64,000 bases of DNA. Origin: Leifsonia sp052114085 (GTDB lineage: Bacteria > Actinomycetota > Actinomycetes > Actinomycetales > Microbacteriaceae). Where the stretch lies: assembly GCF_052114085.1 (NCBI RefSeq), contig NZ_JBFREB010000001.1:2170001-2234000 (forward strand), written 5' to 3'. Positions 1 to 7,766 of the stretch are shown piece after piece (the first letter of the stretch is position 1; each line of letters starts with the position of its first letter). Both the position numbers and the translations under genes were made by a program. The notes beneath the pieces were generated by a model. That model worked only from the letters and a program-made list of their open reading frames with translations, ran no database searches and was not told the origin of the DNA.

Positions 1-1484
1 GGGATCTCGACGCCGATGGCGCTCTTGCCGGGGATCGGCGAGAGGATGCGGACCTCGTTGCTCGCGACCGCGTACGACAGGTTCTTGCTGAGCGCGGTGA
101 CGCGCTCCACCTTGACGCCGGGGCCCAGCTCGATCTCGTACTGGGTGACGGTTGGGCCGCGCGAGTAGCCGGTGACCTTGGCGTCGACGCCGAATTGCGT
201 GAGCACCTCGGTGATGGCGGCGACGATCTCGTCATTGGCGCCCGAACGCGTCTTGGCCGGCGTGCCCGCGGAGAGCATGGAGGCCGACGGCAGGTTGTAC
301 GGCGCTGTCGGCTGCGGGAGCGCCGGGGGCTCCGCTTCGTCTTCATCGAAGTCGGCCGCGCCGGCCTGGAAGCCGGGGAGCACGGCGCCCGCTCCCGGGA
401 TGCCGCCCAGAGGCGGCAGGGGTGCGACAGCGGTCGGTGGCTGCTCGCCGGTGAACCGCTGCAGGGCGTCCTCCGCGTGCGCGAGCTCGCTGAGCACCTC
501 GGTGTTGTAGTGGTCGCTCGCCGGATCGGGTTCAAGAGCCGTGTCGAACTCGCCCTTACCCCGCTGGGGCTTTCCGAAGACCTCGGTGAGGCCGTCGACC
601 GGCGTGGCGTCGTACTCCGGGTCTTCTTCGCGCTGCGACTTGTTGCGGCGCCACCACGGCAGGTTCGTCTCGGTCTCGGGCTCGTCGTCGATGCCGTCGA
701 GCTCGAGCTGCTTGGACTTGGCCTCCTTCGCCGCTTCTTTCGCCTCGAGACGTTCGTCTTCCGTCGGAAGCTGCGCACCGAAGAGGTAGGCGTAGAGCTC
801 GCGGATGCGCTCCGGCAGTTTGTTCGGCGGCGTCTTCGTGATGATGAAGAGACTCAGAATGAGCAGCAGGATGATCACTGCCCCAGCGCCGTAGGGCGTG
901 ATCACGAGAGAAAGCGGAGCGGCGATCAGCCAGCCGAGGACACCGCCGGCCTGCGCGAGCGCGATCATCCCGTCGCTCGGTGACGGGTGCGGGCTGAACA
1001 GGTGGCACAGACCCGAGACCATCAGCAGCAGGATGCTGAGACCGATGCCGATCCGGGTGTTGTCGTGCACCGAGCTCGGATGGCGGAACAGCCAGGCCGC
1101 GAACAGCACCATGACGACCGGGAGTGCGAACGCGACGCGGCCGAACAGACCACCGAACGTCCACGCGTCGAGGGTGCGCGCGACCTGGTCGTTGATCAGG
1201 AACCACTCGACGACCGCCCCGGCGACGGCGAGGAGCACCAGGAAGAACGGGAAACCGTCGCGCCGCTCCTCTTTGCTCAGCTTCTCGGGCCCGAGCGCAC
1301 GGAAGGCTGCGCCGGTGAGGTGCGCCAGACCCATCCAGGCACGGATGAGCGGGCTGGGACCCGCGTCCGCAGCCGGGTAGGCGACCGTCTTCTGCTGCGC
1401 GGTCTTCGACGCCGGCTTGCGCGCGGTCGACCCGCCGCGACCGGAGTTCCGGGCGCCGGCATTCGACTTGGTGCTCGTGGCCAT
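1..1484 (-). CDS. ftsK: DNA translocase FtsK, N-terminal part (cut by window edge)
   Basis: Septal DNA pump that clears the chromosome from the division site; only about 494 N-terminal residues are present and the motor ATPase lies outside the window. A basic, Ser/Ala-rich N-terminus is followed by about five membrane segments (roughly residues 78-96, 117-133, 145-163, 176-192, 196-215), then an acidic/proline-rich linker. From about residue 415 the start of the FtsK alpha domain is visible, with GPTVTQYEIE and, at the window edge, EVRILSPIPGKSAIGVEIP. The ATG at 1484 begins the basic tail and sits 7 nt after a TACGGT hexamer, so it may be leaderless. Placement after RNase J and dapA on the same strand matches the usual actinobacterial order. 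FtsK rather than plasmid TraB/SpoIIIE because of this chromosomal context. Confidence 0.95.
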   Translation of the reverse strand, partial: MATSTKSNAGARNSGRGGSTARKPASKTAQQKTVAYPAADAGPSPLIRAWMGLAHLTGAAFRALGPEKLSKEERRDGFPFFLVLLAVAGAVVEWFLINDQVARTLDAWTFGGLFGRVAFALPVVMVLFAAWLFRHPSSVHDNTRIGIGLSILLLMVSGLCHLFSPHPSPSDGMIALAQAGGVLGWLIAAPLSLVITPYGAGAVIILLLILSLFIITKTPPNKLPERIRELYAYLFGAQLPTEDERLEAKEAAKEAKSKQLELDGIDDEPETETNLPWWRRNKSQREEDPEYDATPVDGLTEVFGKPQRGKGEFDTALEPDPASDHYNTEVLSELAHAEDALQRFTGEQPPTAVAPLPPLGGIPGAGAVLPGFQAGAADFDEDEAEPPALPQPTAPYNLPSASMLSAGTPAKTRSGANDEIVAAITEVLTQFGVDAKVTGYSRGPTVTQYEIELGPGVKVERVTALSKNLSYAVASNEVRILSPIPGKSAIGVEI

Positions 1485-1491
1485 GGGCACA

Positions 1492-1497
1492 ACCGTA
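1492..1497 (-). promoter_or_regulatory. Putative -10 element of ftsK (leaderless)
   Basis: TACGGT on the minus strand ends 7 nt before the ftsK ATG, with no Shine-Dalgarno sequence between. No convincing -35 was found. It fits the TANNNT-to-start spacing seen at several other genes here. Confidence 0.4.
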
Positions 1498-1554
1498 CGT
1501 CGTGCCCCCGTCATCCCGCGGTTCCCGCGCCTGACATGTGGAAAATCCGGCGGG

Positions 1555-2046
1555 TCAGCGAACGGTGCGCACCATGGTGTCGGCGTCGTCCCGCGATGTG
1601 ACGGTGACGAAACCCTCGCTCACGTAGAGCCCGTGGGCGAAATTGCCGCGCTGGACACTCAGGCTGAGCCGGGCGTGCCCTCGGGCTGCCGCCACTCCTC
1701 CGATTTCGCGCAGGAGCGCTCGGCCGGCTCCTCGCGCCCGCCACTGCGGATAGACGCCCAGTGTGAGCTCCGGCACGCCGGCCGCGACGAAGCCGCGGCC
1801 GGGGGCGTTCGCGGGGAACAGCCGCGCCCAGCACGCTCCGACCGGAACACCCCGGGCGTCTTCGGCCACGCAGCCGAAGTCGCCGGGTCGACGCCAGCCG
1901 ACGACATACCGCGCCACCGCGTGGTCGTCGAGCACGGTCATCCGGGAGCGGGAGCGCACAGGATTCCAGTTCGCCGCCTCCACCAGCATGTCGGCGAGCA
2001 CGCGTGCGTCCTCGCCGATCGCTGGGCGGATGCGGAACTGCTCCAT
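1555..2046 (-). CDS. GNAT family N-acetyltransferase
   Basis: A 163-residue single-domain acetyltransferase expected to move an acetyl group from acetyl-CoA to an unknown amine. The acetyl-CoA binding motif is visible around residues 96-112 as LGVYPQWRARGAGRALL (Q/RxxGxG type), followed by LSVQRGNFAHGLYVSEGF, the usual alpha4-beta7 region of the fold. The substrate cannot be read from the sequence. The gene lies between RNase J and ftsK on the same strand. The ATG at 2046 sits 6 nt after TAGCGT, which suggests its own leaderless transcript rather than read-through from rnj, and a small hairpin lies between the two genes. Confidence 0.85.
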   Translation of the reverse strand: MEQFRIRPAIGEDARVLADMLVEAANWNPVRSRSRMTVLDDHAVARYVVGWRRPGDFGCVAEDARGVPVGACWARLFPANAPGRGFVAAGVPELTLGVYPQWRARGAGRALLREIGGVAAARGHARLSLSVQRGNFAHGLYVSEGFVTVTSRDDADTMVRTVR

Positions 2047-2052
2047 GCAGGA

Positions 2053-2058
2053 ACGCTA
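2053..2058 (-). promoter_or_regulatory. Putative -10 element of the GNAT gene (leaderless)
   Basis: TAGCGT on the minus strand is followed by 6 nt and the ATG at 2046, with no ribosome binding site. Confidence 0.45.
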
Positions 2059-2062
2059 CCCG

Positions 2063-2079
2063 CCCCGGTGTTTCCGGGG
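2063..2079 (-). terminator. Short GC hairpin after RNase J
   Basis: CCCCGG and CCGGGG flank a 5-nt loop, 17 nt past the RNase J stop. There is no T run, so termination is possible but unproven. Confidence 0.35.
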
Positions 2080-2095
2080 GGTAACGATCCGGGCC

Positions 2096-3772
2096 CTACG
2101 CCTCGATGACGAGCGGGACGATCATCGGCCGGCGGCGGTAGCTGGTGTTCACCCAGCGTCCGACGGTGCGGCGGACGACCTGCGACAGCGCGTGCGAGTC
2201 GCGGACGCCGTTGTGAGCCGCCTCCGCGAGGGCGGCGGCGATCTTCGGCTTCACGGCGTCGAAGACCGCGTCGTCCTCGGCGAAGCCGCGGGCGTGCACC
2301 TCCGGGCCCGTGACGATCCGGCCGCTGGCGGCCTCCACCACGACGATGATCGAGATGAAGCCCTCTTCGCCGAGGATGCGCCGGTCTTTGAGGTCGGCGT
2401 CGGTGATCTCGCCGACACTGGAGCCGTCGACGTACACGAAGCCGAGGTCGAGCTGGCCGACGACACGGGCGACGCCGTCGCGCAGGTCGATGACCGTGCC
2501 ATCCTCCGCGAGGATGGTGTTCTTCTCGGGCACGCCGGTGTCCATGGCGAGACGCGCGTTCGCGACCAGGTGCCGGTACTCGCCGTGCACCGGCATGACG
2601 TTCTTCGGCTTCAGGATGTTGTAGCAGTAGAGCAGTTCGCCGGCCGCCGCGTGGCCCGAGACGTGCACCTTGGCGTTGCCCTTGTGGACGACGTTGGCGC
2701 CGAGCTTGGTGAGCCCGTCGATGACGCGGTACACCGCGTTCTCGTTGCCCGGGATAAGGCTCGAAGCGAGGATGACCGTGTCGCCGGGGCCGACCTCGAT
2801 CTGGTGGTCCATGTTCGCCATGCGCGCGAGGACGGCCATCGGCTCGCCCTGGGACCCTGTCGACATGTAGACGATCTGGTCATCGGGCAGGTCTGCGGCC
2901 TTCTTGTAGTCGATCAGCACGCCCTCCGGAACCTTGAGGTACCCGAGCTCCGCGGCGATCGTCATGTTGCGCACCATCGAACGACCCAGCAGAGCGACCC
3001 GGCGACCGTTGGCGGCTGCGGCGTCGAGTACCTGCTGCACCCGGTGGACGTGACTGGAGAAGCTGGCGACGATCACGCGGCGGGGCGCGCGAGCGATGAC
3101 GGAGTCGAGCACCGGGCCGATGGAGCGCTCCAGCGGCGTGAAACCGGGAACGTCCGCGTTCGTCGAGTCGGCGAGGAACAGGTCGACACCCTTCTCGCCG
3201 AGCCGCGCGAAGGCGCGCAGGTCGGTGAGGCGGTCGTCGAGCGGCAGCTGGTCCATCTTGAAGTCGCCCGTGTGGAGCACGACGCCGGCCGGAGTGGTGA
3301 TCGCGACGGCGAGCGCATCCGGGATGGAGTGGTTGACGGCGACGAACTCGAGCGAGAACGGCCCCAGCTGCTCGACCTGGCCCTCCTTGACGGTCAGCGA
3401 GTACGGCTGGATGCGGTGCTCCTTGAGCTTCGCCTCCACCAGGGCCAGCGTCAGGCCGGAGCCGATCAGGGGGATGTCACGCCGCAGCTTGAGCAGGTAG
3501 GGCACTGCGCCGATGTGGTCCTCGTGACCGTGCGTGAGGACGACACCCACGACGTCGTCCAGCCGGTCGCGAACCGGTGCGAAGTCGGGGAGGATGAGGT
3601 CGACTCCGGGCTGGTCCTGCTCGGGGAAGAGCACGCCGCAGTCGACGATGAGGAGCTTGCCCTCGTACTCGAAGACCGTCATGTTGCGGCCGATCTCGCC
3701 GAGACCGCCGGTGGGGATGACGCGGAGCGTTCCGGGTTCGAGCACAGGTGGCTGGGAAACGGGGTTGGGCAT
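2096..3772 (-). CDS. rnj: Ribonuclease J
   Basis: Metallo-beta-lactamase/beta-CASP ribonuclease of 558 residues with 5' to 3' exo- and endonuclease activity in RNA decay and rRNA maturation. The zinc motif HGHEDH is at residues 81-86, preceded by GGLGEIGRNM at 22-31 and VDCGVLFP at 43-50. HTGDFKMDQLP and the beta-CASP/C-terminal region with PVHGEYRHL follow, as in the family. Length is typical. An AGGAGG-like site (GAGGAGGGCAC) precedes the ATG. It lies 79 nt downstream of dapA with a hairpin in the gap, and the dapA-rnj-ftsK order is classic for actinobacteria. Confidence 0.97.
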   Translation of the reverse strand: MPNPVSQPPVLEPGTLRVIPTGGLGEIGRNMTVFEYEGKLLIVDCGVLFPEQDQPGVDLILPDFAPVRDRLDDVVGVVLTHGHEDHIGAVPYLLKLRRDIPLIGSGLTLALVEAKLKEHRIQPYSLTVKEGQVEQLGPFSLEFVAVNHSIPDALAVAITTPAGVVLHTGDFKMDQLPLDDRLTDLRAFARLGEKGVDLFLADSTNADVPGFTPLERSIGPVLDSVIARAPRRVIVASFSSHVHRVQQVLDAAAANGRRVALLGRSMVRNMTIAAELGYLKVPEGVLIDYKKAADLPDDQIVYMSTGSQGEPMAVLARMANMDHQIEVGPGDTVILASSLIPGNENAVYRVIDGLTKLGANVVHKGNAKVHVSGHAAAGELLYCYNILKPKNVMPVHGEYRHLVANARLAMDTGVPEKNTILAEDGTVIDLRDGVARVVGQLDLGFVYVDGSSVGEITDADLKDRRILGEEGFISIIVVVEAASGRIVTGPEVHARGFAEDDAVFDAVKPKIAAALAEAAHNGVRDSHALSQVVRRTVGRWVNTSYRRRPMIVPLVIEA

Positions 3773-3829
3773 GTGCCCTCCTCTTTCTATCTTTCGTGTG
3801 CGGGGCTTCTCGCGCCCGCGGATGTCTTC

Positions 3830-3849
3830 GGCCGCCGCTTCGGGCGGCC
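3830..3849 (-). terminator. Intercistronic hairpin between dapA and rnj
   Basis: GGCCGCC pairs with GGCGGCC around a 6-nt loop, directly after the dapA stop at 3852. No T tract follows, so it may protect the dapA message or attenuate read-through rather than terminate fully. Confidence 0.45.
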
Positions 3850-3851
3850 CG

Positions 3852-4829
3852 TCAGCGTGTGGTCCCGGCGATCTTCGGGAGCGCTCCGCCCGCGGCCGCG
3901 TTGCGGTCGGGGCGGAAGTTGGAGAAGTCGACGCCCGGGATGTCTTTCACCAGATCGAGCTCGTCCTCGATCTGGGCAGCCTCCCACTCCTCCGGCCCGA
4001 CGAGCGGCAGGCGCACGCGCGGGCTGGAGATGCGGCCGAGGCCGTGAAGGATGTACTTCGCGGCGACGGTGCCGGGCACGTGCGTCATCACCGCGCGCAC
4101 CAACGGCTCGAGCTTCATGTGGGCGGCGGTCGCCGTGGCCAGGTCGCCCGCGTTCACCGCATCCACGATCTGTCGGTACGGCCTGGCCGCGACGTTCGCC
4201 GTGACTCCGATCAGGCCGCTTGCCCCGATCGCGAGGTGAGGCAGCACGTTCGCGTCGTCGCCCGAGAAGTACATCAGGTCGGTCTGGTTGAGCACGCGGC
4301 TGACCTCGCTGAAGTCGCCCTTCGCATCTTTGATCGCGAGAACGTTGGGGTGCTTCGCGATCCGCAGGATGGTCTCGTACGTGATGGGCACGCCGGTGCG
4401 GCCCGGGATGTCGTACAGGATGACCGGAAGATCGGTCGAGTCGGCGATCATCCGGAAATGGGTCAGGATGCCCGCCTGCGTCGGCTTGTTGTAGTACGGA
4501 GTGACGACCATCACACCGTCGGCGCCCGCCTTCTCGCTCTGCTTGTAGAGCTGGATGGCGTGCGCGGTCTCGTTCGACCCGCCGCCGGTGATGATCTTGG
4601 CGCGCCCGTCGGCGACCGACTTGCCGACCTCGACGAGACGGAGCTTCTCGTGGTCGGTCAGGGTCGACGTCTCGCCGGTGGTACCGGTGACAACGATGCC
4701 GTCAGCACCCGCCTGAATGACGTCGTCGATGTGCTTCTCGACCGCCGCCCAGTCCACTTCGCCGTCGGCGGTGAACGGGGTGACCAGGGCGACGAGCACC
4801 TGGCCGAACGGGTTCGCGGAGGATGGCAT
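3852..4829 (-). CDS. dapA: 4-hydroxy-tetrahydrodipicolinate synthase
   Basis: Condenses pyruvate with aspartate semialdehyde, the first committed step of lysine/diaminopimelate synthesis. The protein has 325 residues, slightly longer than the common 290-300. The TIM-barrel signature GTTGE is at residues 49-53, the catalytic tyrosine region TPYYNK at about 110-115, and the Schiff-base lysine is K167 in LAIKDAKGD. The C-terminus carries about 25 extra residues ending IAGTTR. dapB is 3 kb away on the same strand. The ATG at 4829 follows TAGCCT by 6 nt, so the mRNA is probably leaderless. Confidence 0.97.
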   Translation of the reverse strand: MPSSANPFGQVLVALVTPFTADGEVDWAAVEKHIDDVIQAGADGIVVTGTTGETSTLTDHEKLRLVEVGKSVADGRAKIITGGGSNETAHAIQLYKQSEKAGADGVMVVTPYYNKPTQAGILTHFRMIADSTDLPVILYDIPGRTGVPITYETILRIAKHPNVLAIKDAKGDFSEVSRVLNQTDLMYFSGDDANVLPHLAIGASGLIGVTANVAARPYRQIVDAVNAGDLATATAAHMKLEPLVRAVMTHVPGTVAAKYILHGLGRISSPRVRLPLVGPEEWEAAQIEDELDLVKDIPGVDFSNFRPDRNAAAGGALPKIAGTTR

Positions 4830-4835
4830 GCAACC

Positions 4836-4841
4836 AGGCTA
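4836..4841 (-). promoter_or_regulatory. Putative -10 element of dapA (leaderless)
   Basis: TAGCCT on the minus strand lies 6 nt before the dapA ATG. It faces the likewise leaderless-looking promoter of the thioredoxin gene in a 79-bp divergent gap. Confidence 0.5.
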
Positions 4842-4895
4842 TCGGGTCGTCGTCACGCGGTGTCACATTCGCTGCGCTGTGCACAACACCGGGCG

Positions 4896-4901
4896 TAGCG
4901 T
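4896..4901 (+). promoter_or_regulatory. Putative -10 element of the thioredoxin gene (leaderless)
   Basis: TAGCGT is followed by 7 nt and a GTG start at 4909; no ribosome binding site is present. Confidence 0.45.
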
Positions 4902-4908
4902 CGCGCCT

Positions 4909-5349
4909 GTGAACGGATTCGCAGCGCTCGGCATCCTTCTCGGTCTGGTCGCCGTCGCCACAGCAGTGGGCCTGGCCTGGCGCGCCACGACGGGTCGCGT
5001 CCGAGCCATTCGCGGCGACGACGTGGTCCAGGCGGCGGATGTCGGGGCCGAGGCGTTCGGCGGACGGGCGACGCTGCTCCAGTTCTCGACCGAGTTCTGT
5101 GCGCCCTGCCGGTCGACCGCCCGAGTGCTCGGAGCACTCGCGGACAGCCTCGGCGGGGTCAGCCACGTGGAGGTCGACCTCACGGACCGTCCGGCGCTGG
5201 CAGACCGGTTCCACATCCTCCAGACGCCCACGACCCTCGTGCTGGACGGCAACGGCACCGTTCGGGCCCGGATCGGCGGTGCCGCCCGAGCGGACGACGT
5301 CCGCACCACCCTCCACCACATCCTCGGGAGCGACCATGTCTCAGCCTGA
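4909..5349 (+). CDS. Membrane-anchored thioredoxin-fold protein
   Basis: A 146-residue protein with one N-terminal membrane segment (about residues 3-24) and a thioredoxin domain. The redox motif is FCAPC (C64, C67), so the usual tryptophan before the first cysteine is phenylalanine. The cis-proline region LQTPTTLVLDGNG follows. It probably faces outward and reduces or exchanges disulfides. I chose GTG 4909 because it starts directly before the hydrophobic segment and behind a -10-like hexamer; an upstream in-frame ATG at 4717 would run antisense through dapA. It overlaps the DUF4395 gene by 14 nt, so the two products are likely partners. Confidence 0.85.
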   Translation: MNGFAALGILLGLVAVATAVGLAWRATTGRVRAIRGDDVVQAADVGAEAFGGRATLLQFSTEFCAPCRSTARVLGALADSLGGVSHVEVDLTDRPALADRFHILQTPTTLVLDGNGTVRARIGGAARADDVRTTLHHILGSDHVSA

Positions 5350-5815
5350 TCCGACCACAGCCGCCCGTGGCATCGACCCGCGGTCCCCGCGTTTCGGCGC
5401 AGGCATCACGGCGCTGCTCCTCCTCGTCGACCTCTTCCTCTCGCTGATCGGAGCCACGGCCGCGGCCGCGATCCTGCTGCTCGCGATCGCCCTTCTGTTC
5501 GCCTGGGGCGCGTTCGCGGGCGTGCAGCGGCATCCCTACGGCGCCCTCTATCGAGCGGTCGTCCGCCCGCAGCTGAAGGCTCCGGCGGAGCTCGAGGATC
5601 CGGCGCCGCCGACGTTCGCACAGGCCGTCGGACTGTTCGTGACGGGCCTCGGGCTCGTTCTCTTCCTCGTCGGCCTGCCCGCCGCGCTCCCCGTGGCAGC
5701 CGCCCTCGCGTTTGTGGCGGCCTTCCTGAATTCGGTCTTCGGTTACTGCCTCGGCTGCCAGCTCTACCTGCTTCTGGTCCGGGCGCGGGTGATCCGCCAC
5801 CGCGCGGCAGCCTGA
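5336..5815 (+). CDS. DUF4395 family integral membrane protein
   Basis: A 159-residue protein with about four membrane helices in two pairs (residues 22-62 and 96-148) joined by a loop containing RHPYGALYRAVVRPQL. A CxxC pair (C138, C141, in YCLGCQLY) near the last helix suggests a redox role. DUF4395 proteins are often encoded beside thioredoxin-like genes, as here with a 14-nt overlap. I infer that it relays electrons across the membrane for the thioredoxin or modifies sulfur carriers; no direct function is known to me. The ATG at 5336 was chosen because it starts the recognisable family region. Confidence 0.8.
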   Translation: MSQPDPTTAARGIDPRSPRFGAGITALLLLVDLFLSLIGATAAAAILLLAIALLFAWGAFAGVQRHPYGALYRAVVRPQLKAPAELEDPAPPTFAQAVGLFVTGLGLVLFLVGLPAALPVAAALAFVAAFLNSVFGYCLGCQLYLLLVRARVIRHRAAA

Positions 5816-5871
5816 TCCGCCACGGGAAAGCTGCCCAGCCCGTCGCCAGCCGGGAATCCGCCGAGCAGCGG

Positions 5872-5900
5872 GTGACGGTGTCGGAGCCCGTCAGTAGTGT
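5872..5900 (+). promoter_or_regulatory. Putative promoter of the OsmC gene
   Basis: GTGACG and TAGTGT are separated by 17 bp. The start codon follows about 50 nt later behind a good ribosome binding site (GAGGAGG at 5938-5944). Confidence 0.4.
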
Positions 5901-5950
5901 GGGTCGGGCCCGGCCGCGCACGGCGGCGGCGCGTCCCCGAGGAGGCCTCC

Positions 5951-6376
5951 ATGGCAGTCACCAGCGAATCCACCACCGTCTGGAACGGCGATCTCACGAG
6001 CGGTTCCGGGACGGTCACGCTCGACTCCTCGCACGCCGCCGAGCTCGCCGTCAACTGGAAGGCGCGGTCGCAGGGCGGCGCAGAGGTCACCACGCCGGAG
6101 GAATTGCTCGGCGCCGCGCACGCCGCCTGCTTCTCGATGGCGTTCTCCAATGTCCTCGCCCAGTTCGGCAACGCACCCGAGAGCATCCAGACCACCGCGG
6201 CCGTCACCTTCGACCCCGCACAGGGCATCACCGGCAGCCACTTGCGGGTCAGCGCAACGGTCCCCGGGCTGTCGGAGGACGACTTCCAGCGTCTCGCGGA
6301 TGAGGCGAAGCGCACCTGCCCCGTCTCGCGCGCACTGATCGGCATCCCGATCACGCTCGACGCCGCACTGGTCTGA
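5951..6376 (+). CDS. OsmC/Ohr family peroxiredoxin
   Basis: A 141-residue thiol peroxidase that reduces organic hydroperoxides in the cytoplasm. The two family cysteines are C60 (AHAACFSMAF) and C123 (KRTCPVSRAL). TPEELLGAAHAA precedes the first one, as in OsmC subfamily members annotated as OsmC family peroxiredoxin. A GAGGAGG site 6 nt upstream fixes the ATG at 5951; an earlier ATG at 5897 has no such site. It continues the plus-strand redox group after thioredoxin and DUF4395. Confidence 0.92.
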   Translation: MAVTSESTTVWNGDLTSGSGTVTLDSSHAAELAVNWKARSQGGAEVTTPEELLGAAHAACFSMAFSNVLAQFGNAPESIQTTAAVTFDPAQGITGSHLRVSATVPGLSEDDFQRLADEAKRTCPVSRALIGIPITLDAALV

Positions 6377-6392
6377 GCGGCGGCGTACCGAC

Positions 6393-7289
6393 ATGAGGGT
6401 GCTCCTGGCCGGCGCCTCCGGGATGATCGGCAGTGAGCTGCGAAGCCAGCTGGCCGCCGCCGGACACGACACCCGGCGTTTGGTGCGGCGCGAGCCGGCC
6501 GCGCCGGACGAGTTCTTGTGGAACCCCGCGGAACGGTCCGTGGCCGTCGACCTGTTCGAGTGGGCCGACGGCGTCATCAACCTGTCCGGATCCTCGCTGC
6601 AGCATCTGCCGTGGACCCGCGCCACCAAGCGCCGCATCCTGTCGTCGCGGCTTCAGGCCACCGGCACTCTCGCCGAGGGGATGCGTCGCGCCGATCAGCC
6701 GCCGGCGGTGTTCGTCAGCGGTTCCGCCGTCGGTTACTACGGCGACCGGCCGGGACAGCAGCTGACGGAGGCGGCCGGCAAGGGCACCGGGTTCCTCGCG
6801 GATGTCGTCGACTCCTGGGAGGCGGCCGCCCGCCTGGCGCCCTCCGCTACGCGCGTGGTGCTCGCACGCACGGGCGTCGTGATCGGCCGCGGGGGCGCTC
6901 TCACTCCGCTGCTCCCGCTCGCGAAGGCGGGGCTGGCCGGTCCCCTGGGGTCCGGACGCCAGCACTGGGCGTGGATCAGCCTCCACGACGAAGCAGCAGC
7001 GCTCATCCACCTGCTCGGGTCGACCCTCGACGGTCCGGTGAACCTCGCTGGCCCGACCCCCGCCACGGCGGGCGAGCTGGTCAAGGCGCTCACCCAGGCC
7101 GTGCGTCGGCCCTACTTCCTGCCTGTGCCCCGTTTCGCGATCGAGCTGGCGATGCAGGATGCGGGACGCGAGCTGCTGCTCGCCGACCAGCTGGTTGTGC
7201 CTCAGAAACTGCTGGACGACGGTTTCGAGTTCCGCGACCGCACGATCCAGGATGCGATGGACCGGCTGATGGAGGTACGCGCGGCTTAG
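6393..7289 (+). CDS. TIGR01777-family NAD(P)-dependent epimerase-like protein
   Basis: Extended short-chain dehydrogenase/reductase fold of 298 residues. The Rossmann motif GASGMIG is at residues 7-13; INLSG and YYGDRPG are characteristic of TIGR01777 (YfcH/SulA-like) proteins. WAWISLHDEAAAL and the C-terminal proline-rich substrate loop (PYFLPVPRFAIELA) also fit. The reaction is unknown for the family. It starts 16 nt after OsmC and likely shares its transcript. Its stop overlaps the stop end of the convergent membrane/TPR gene by 4 nt. Confidence 0.9.
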   Translation: MRVLLAGASGMIGSELRSQLAAAGHDTRRLVRREPAAPDEFLWNPAERSVAVDLFEWADGVINLSGSSLQHLPWTRATKRRILSSRLQATGTLAEGMRRADQPPAVFVSGSAVGYYGDRPGQQLTEAAGKGTGFLADVVDSWEAAARLAPSATRVVLARTGVVIGRGGALTPLLPLAKAGLAGPLGSGRQHWAWISLHDEAAALIHLLGSTLDGPVNLAGPTPATAGELVKALTQAVRRPYFLPVPRFAIELAMQDAGRELLLADQLVVPQKLLDDGFEFRDRTIQDAMDRLMEVRAA

Positions 7290-7753
7290 CCCGCCGGCTG
7301 CCCGCCGGACTTCGCCCCGGCCCGCTCCAGCCGGATCGCCTGACGGAGCGCTTCGCGCGCCCGGCGTCGATCCCCTGAGGCGTCGTACGCGAGCCCCAGT
7401 CGGAACCACGCGCGCCAGCTCTCGGGCGCAGCCTCCACTTCGGCGCGGTACTGCGGGAACTGCTCGTCCGCCGCATCCCGCAACGGCCGTCCACTGGCCC
7501 GCATCGGGAGGTCCTCCACCGGCAGGTTCCCCTCGGCGTCCAGCTGCCGCACCAGCCGCTCGGTGCGTGCACCGAACAGCAGCTCTCGGCCGATCGCCCA
7601 GGCGGCGATCACCGGGAGCACGAAGAGGGCGATGCCCATGACGATCCCCACGGGTTGGCCGGTTGCGATCAGCAGCACGGCGCGCTGTGTCACCAGCACC
7701 AGGTAGACCAGCAGCAGCAGGGCCATGAAGATGGCAGCCAGGCGGTTCCTCAT
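7286..7753 (-). CDS. Two-helix membrane protein with a TPR-like tail
   Basis: 155 residues: two membrane helices (about 6-28 and 36-55) and a cytoplasmic part ending in one tetratricopeptide-like helix pair, ESWRAWFRLGLAYDASGDRR then AREALRQAIRLERA. Function unknown; such tails usually bind partner proteins. It begins 13 nt after the dapB stop on the same strand, so it is probably transcribed with dapB. The C-terminus is rich in Gly/Ala. Confidence 0.75.
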   Translation of the reverse strand: MRNRLAAIFMALLLLVYLVLVTQRAVLLIATGQPVGIVMGIALFVLPVIAAWAIGRELLFGARTERLVRQLDAEGNLPVEDLPMRASGRPLRDAADEQFPQYRAEVEAAPESWRAWFRLGLAYDASGDRRRAREALRQAIRLERAGAKSGGQPAG

Positions 7754-7766
7754 CGTGTGCGCTCGC

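Noticed and set aside
1763..4204. Long plus-strand open frame opposite RNase J (813 codons)
   Set aside because: High-GC antisense shadow of RNase J and dapA; composition is repetitive Asp/Val/Arg/His-rich with no domain, and both true genes are certain.
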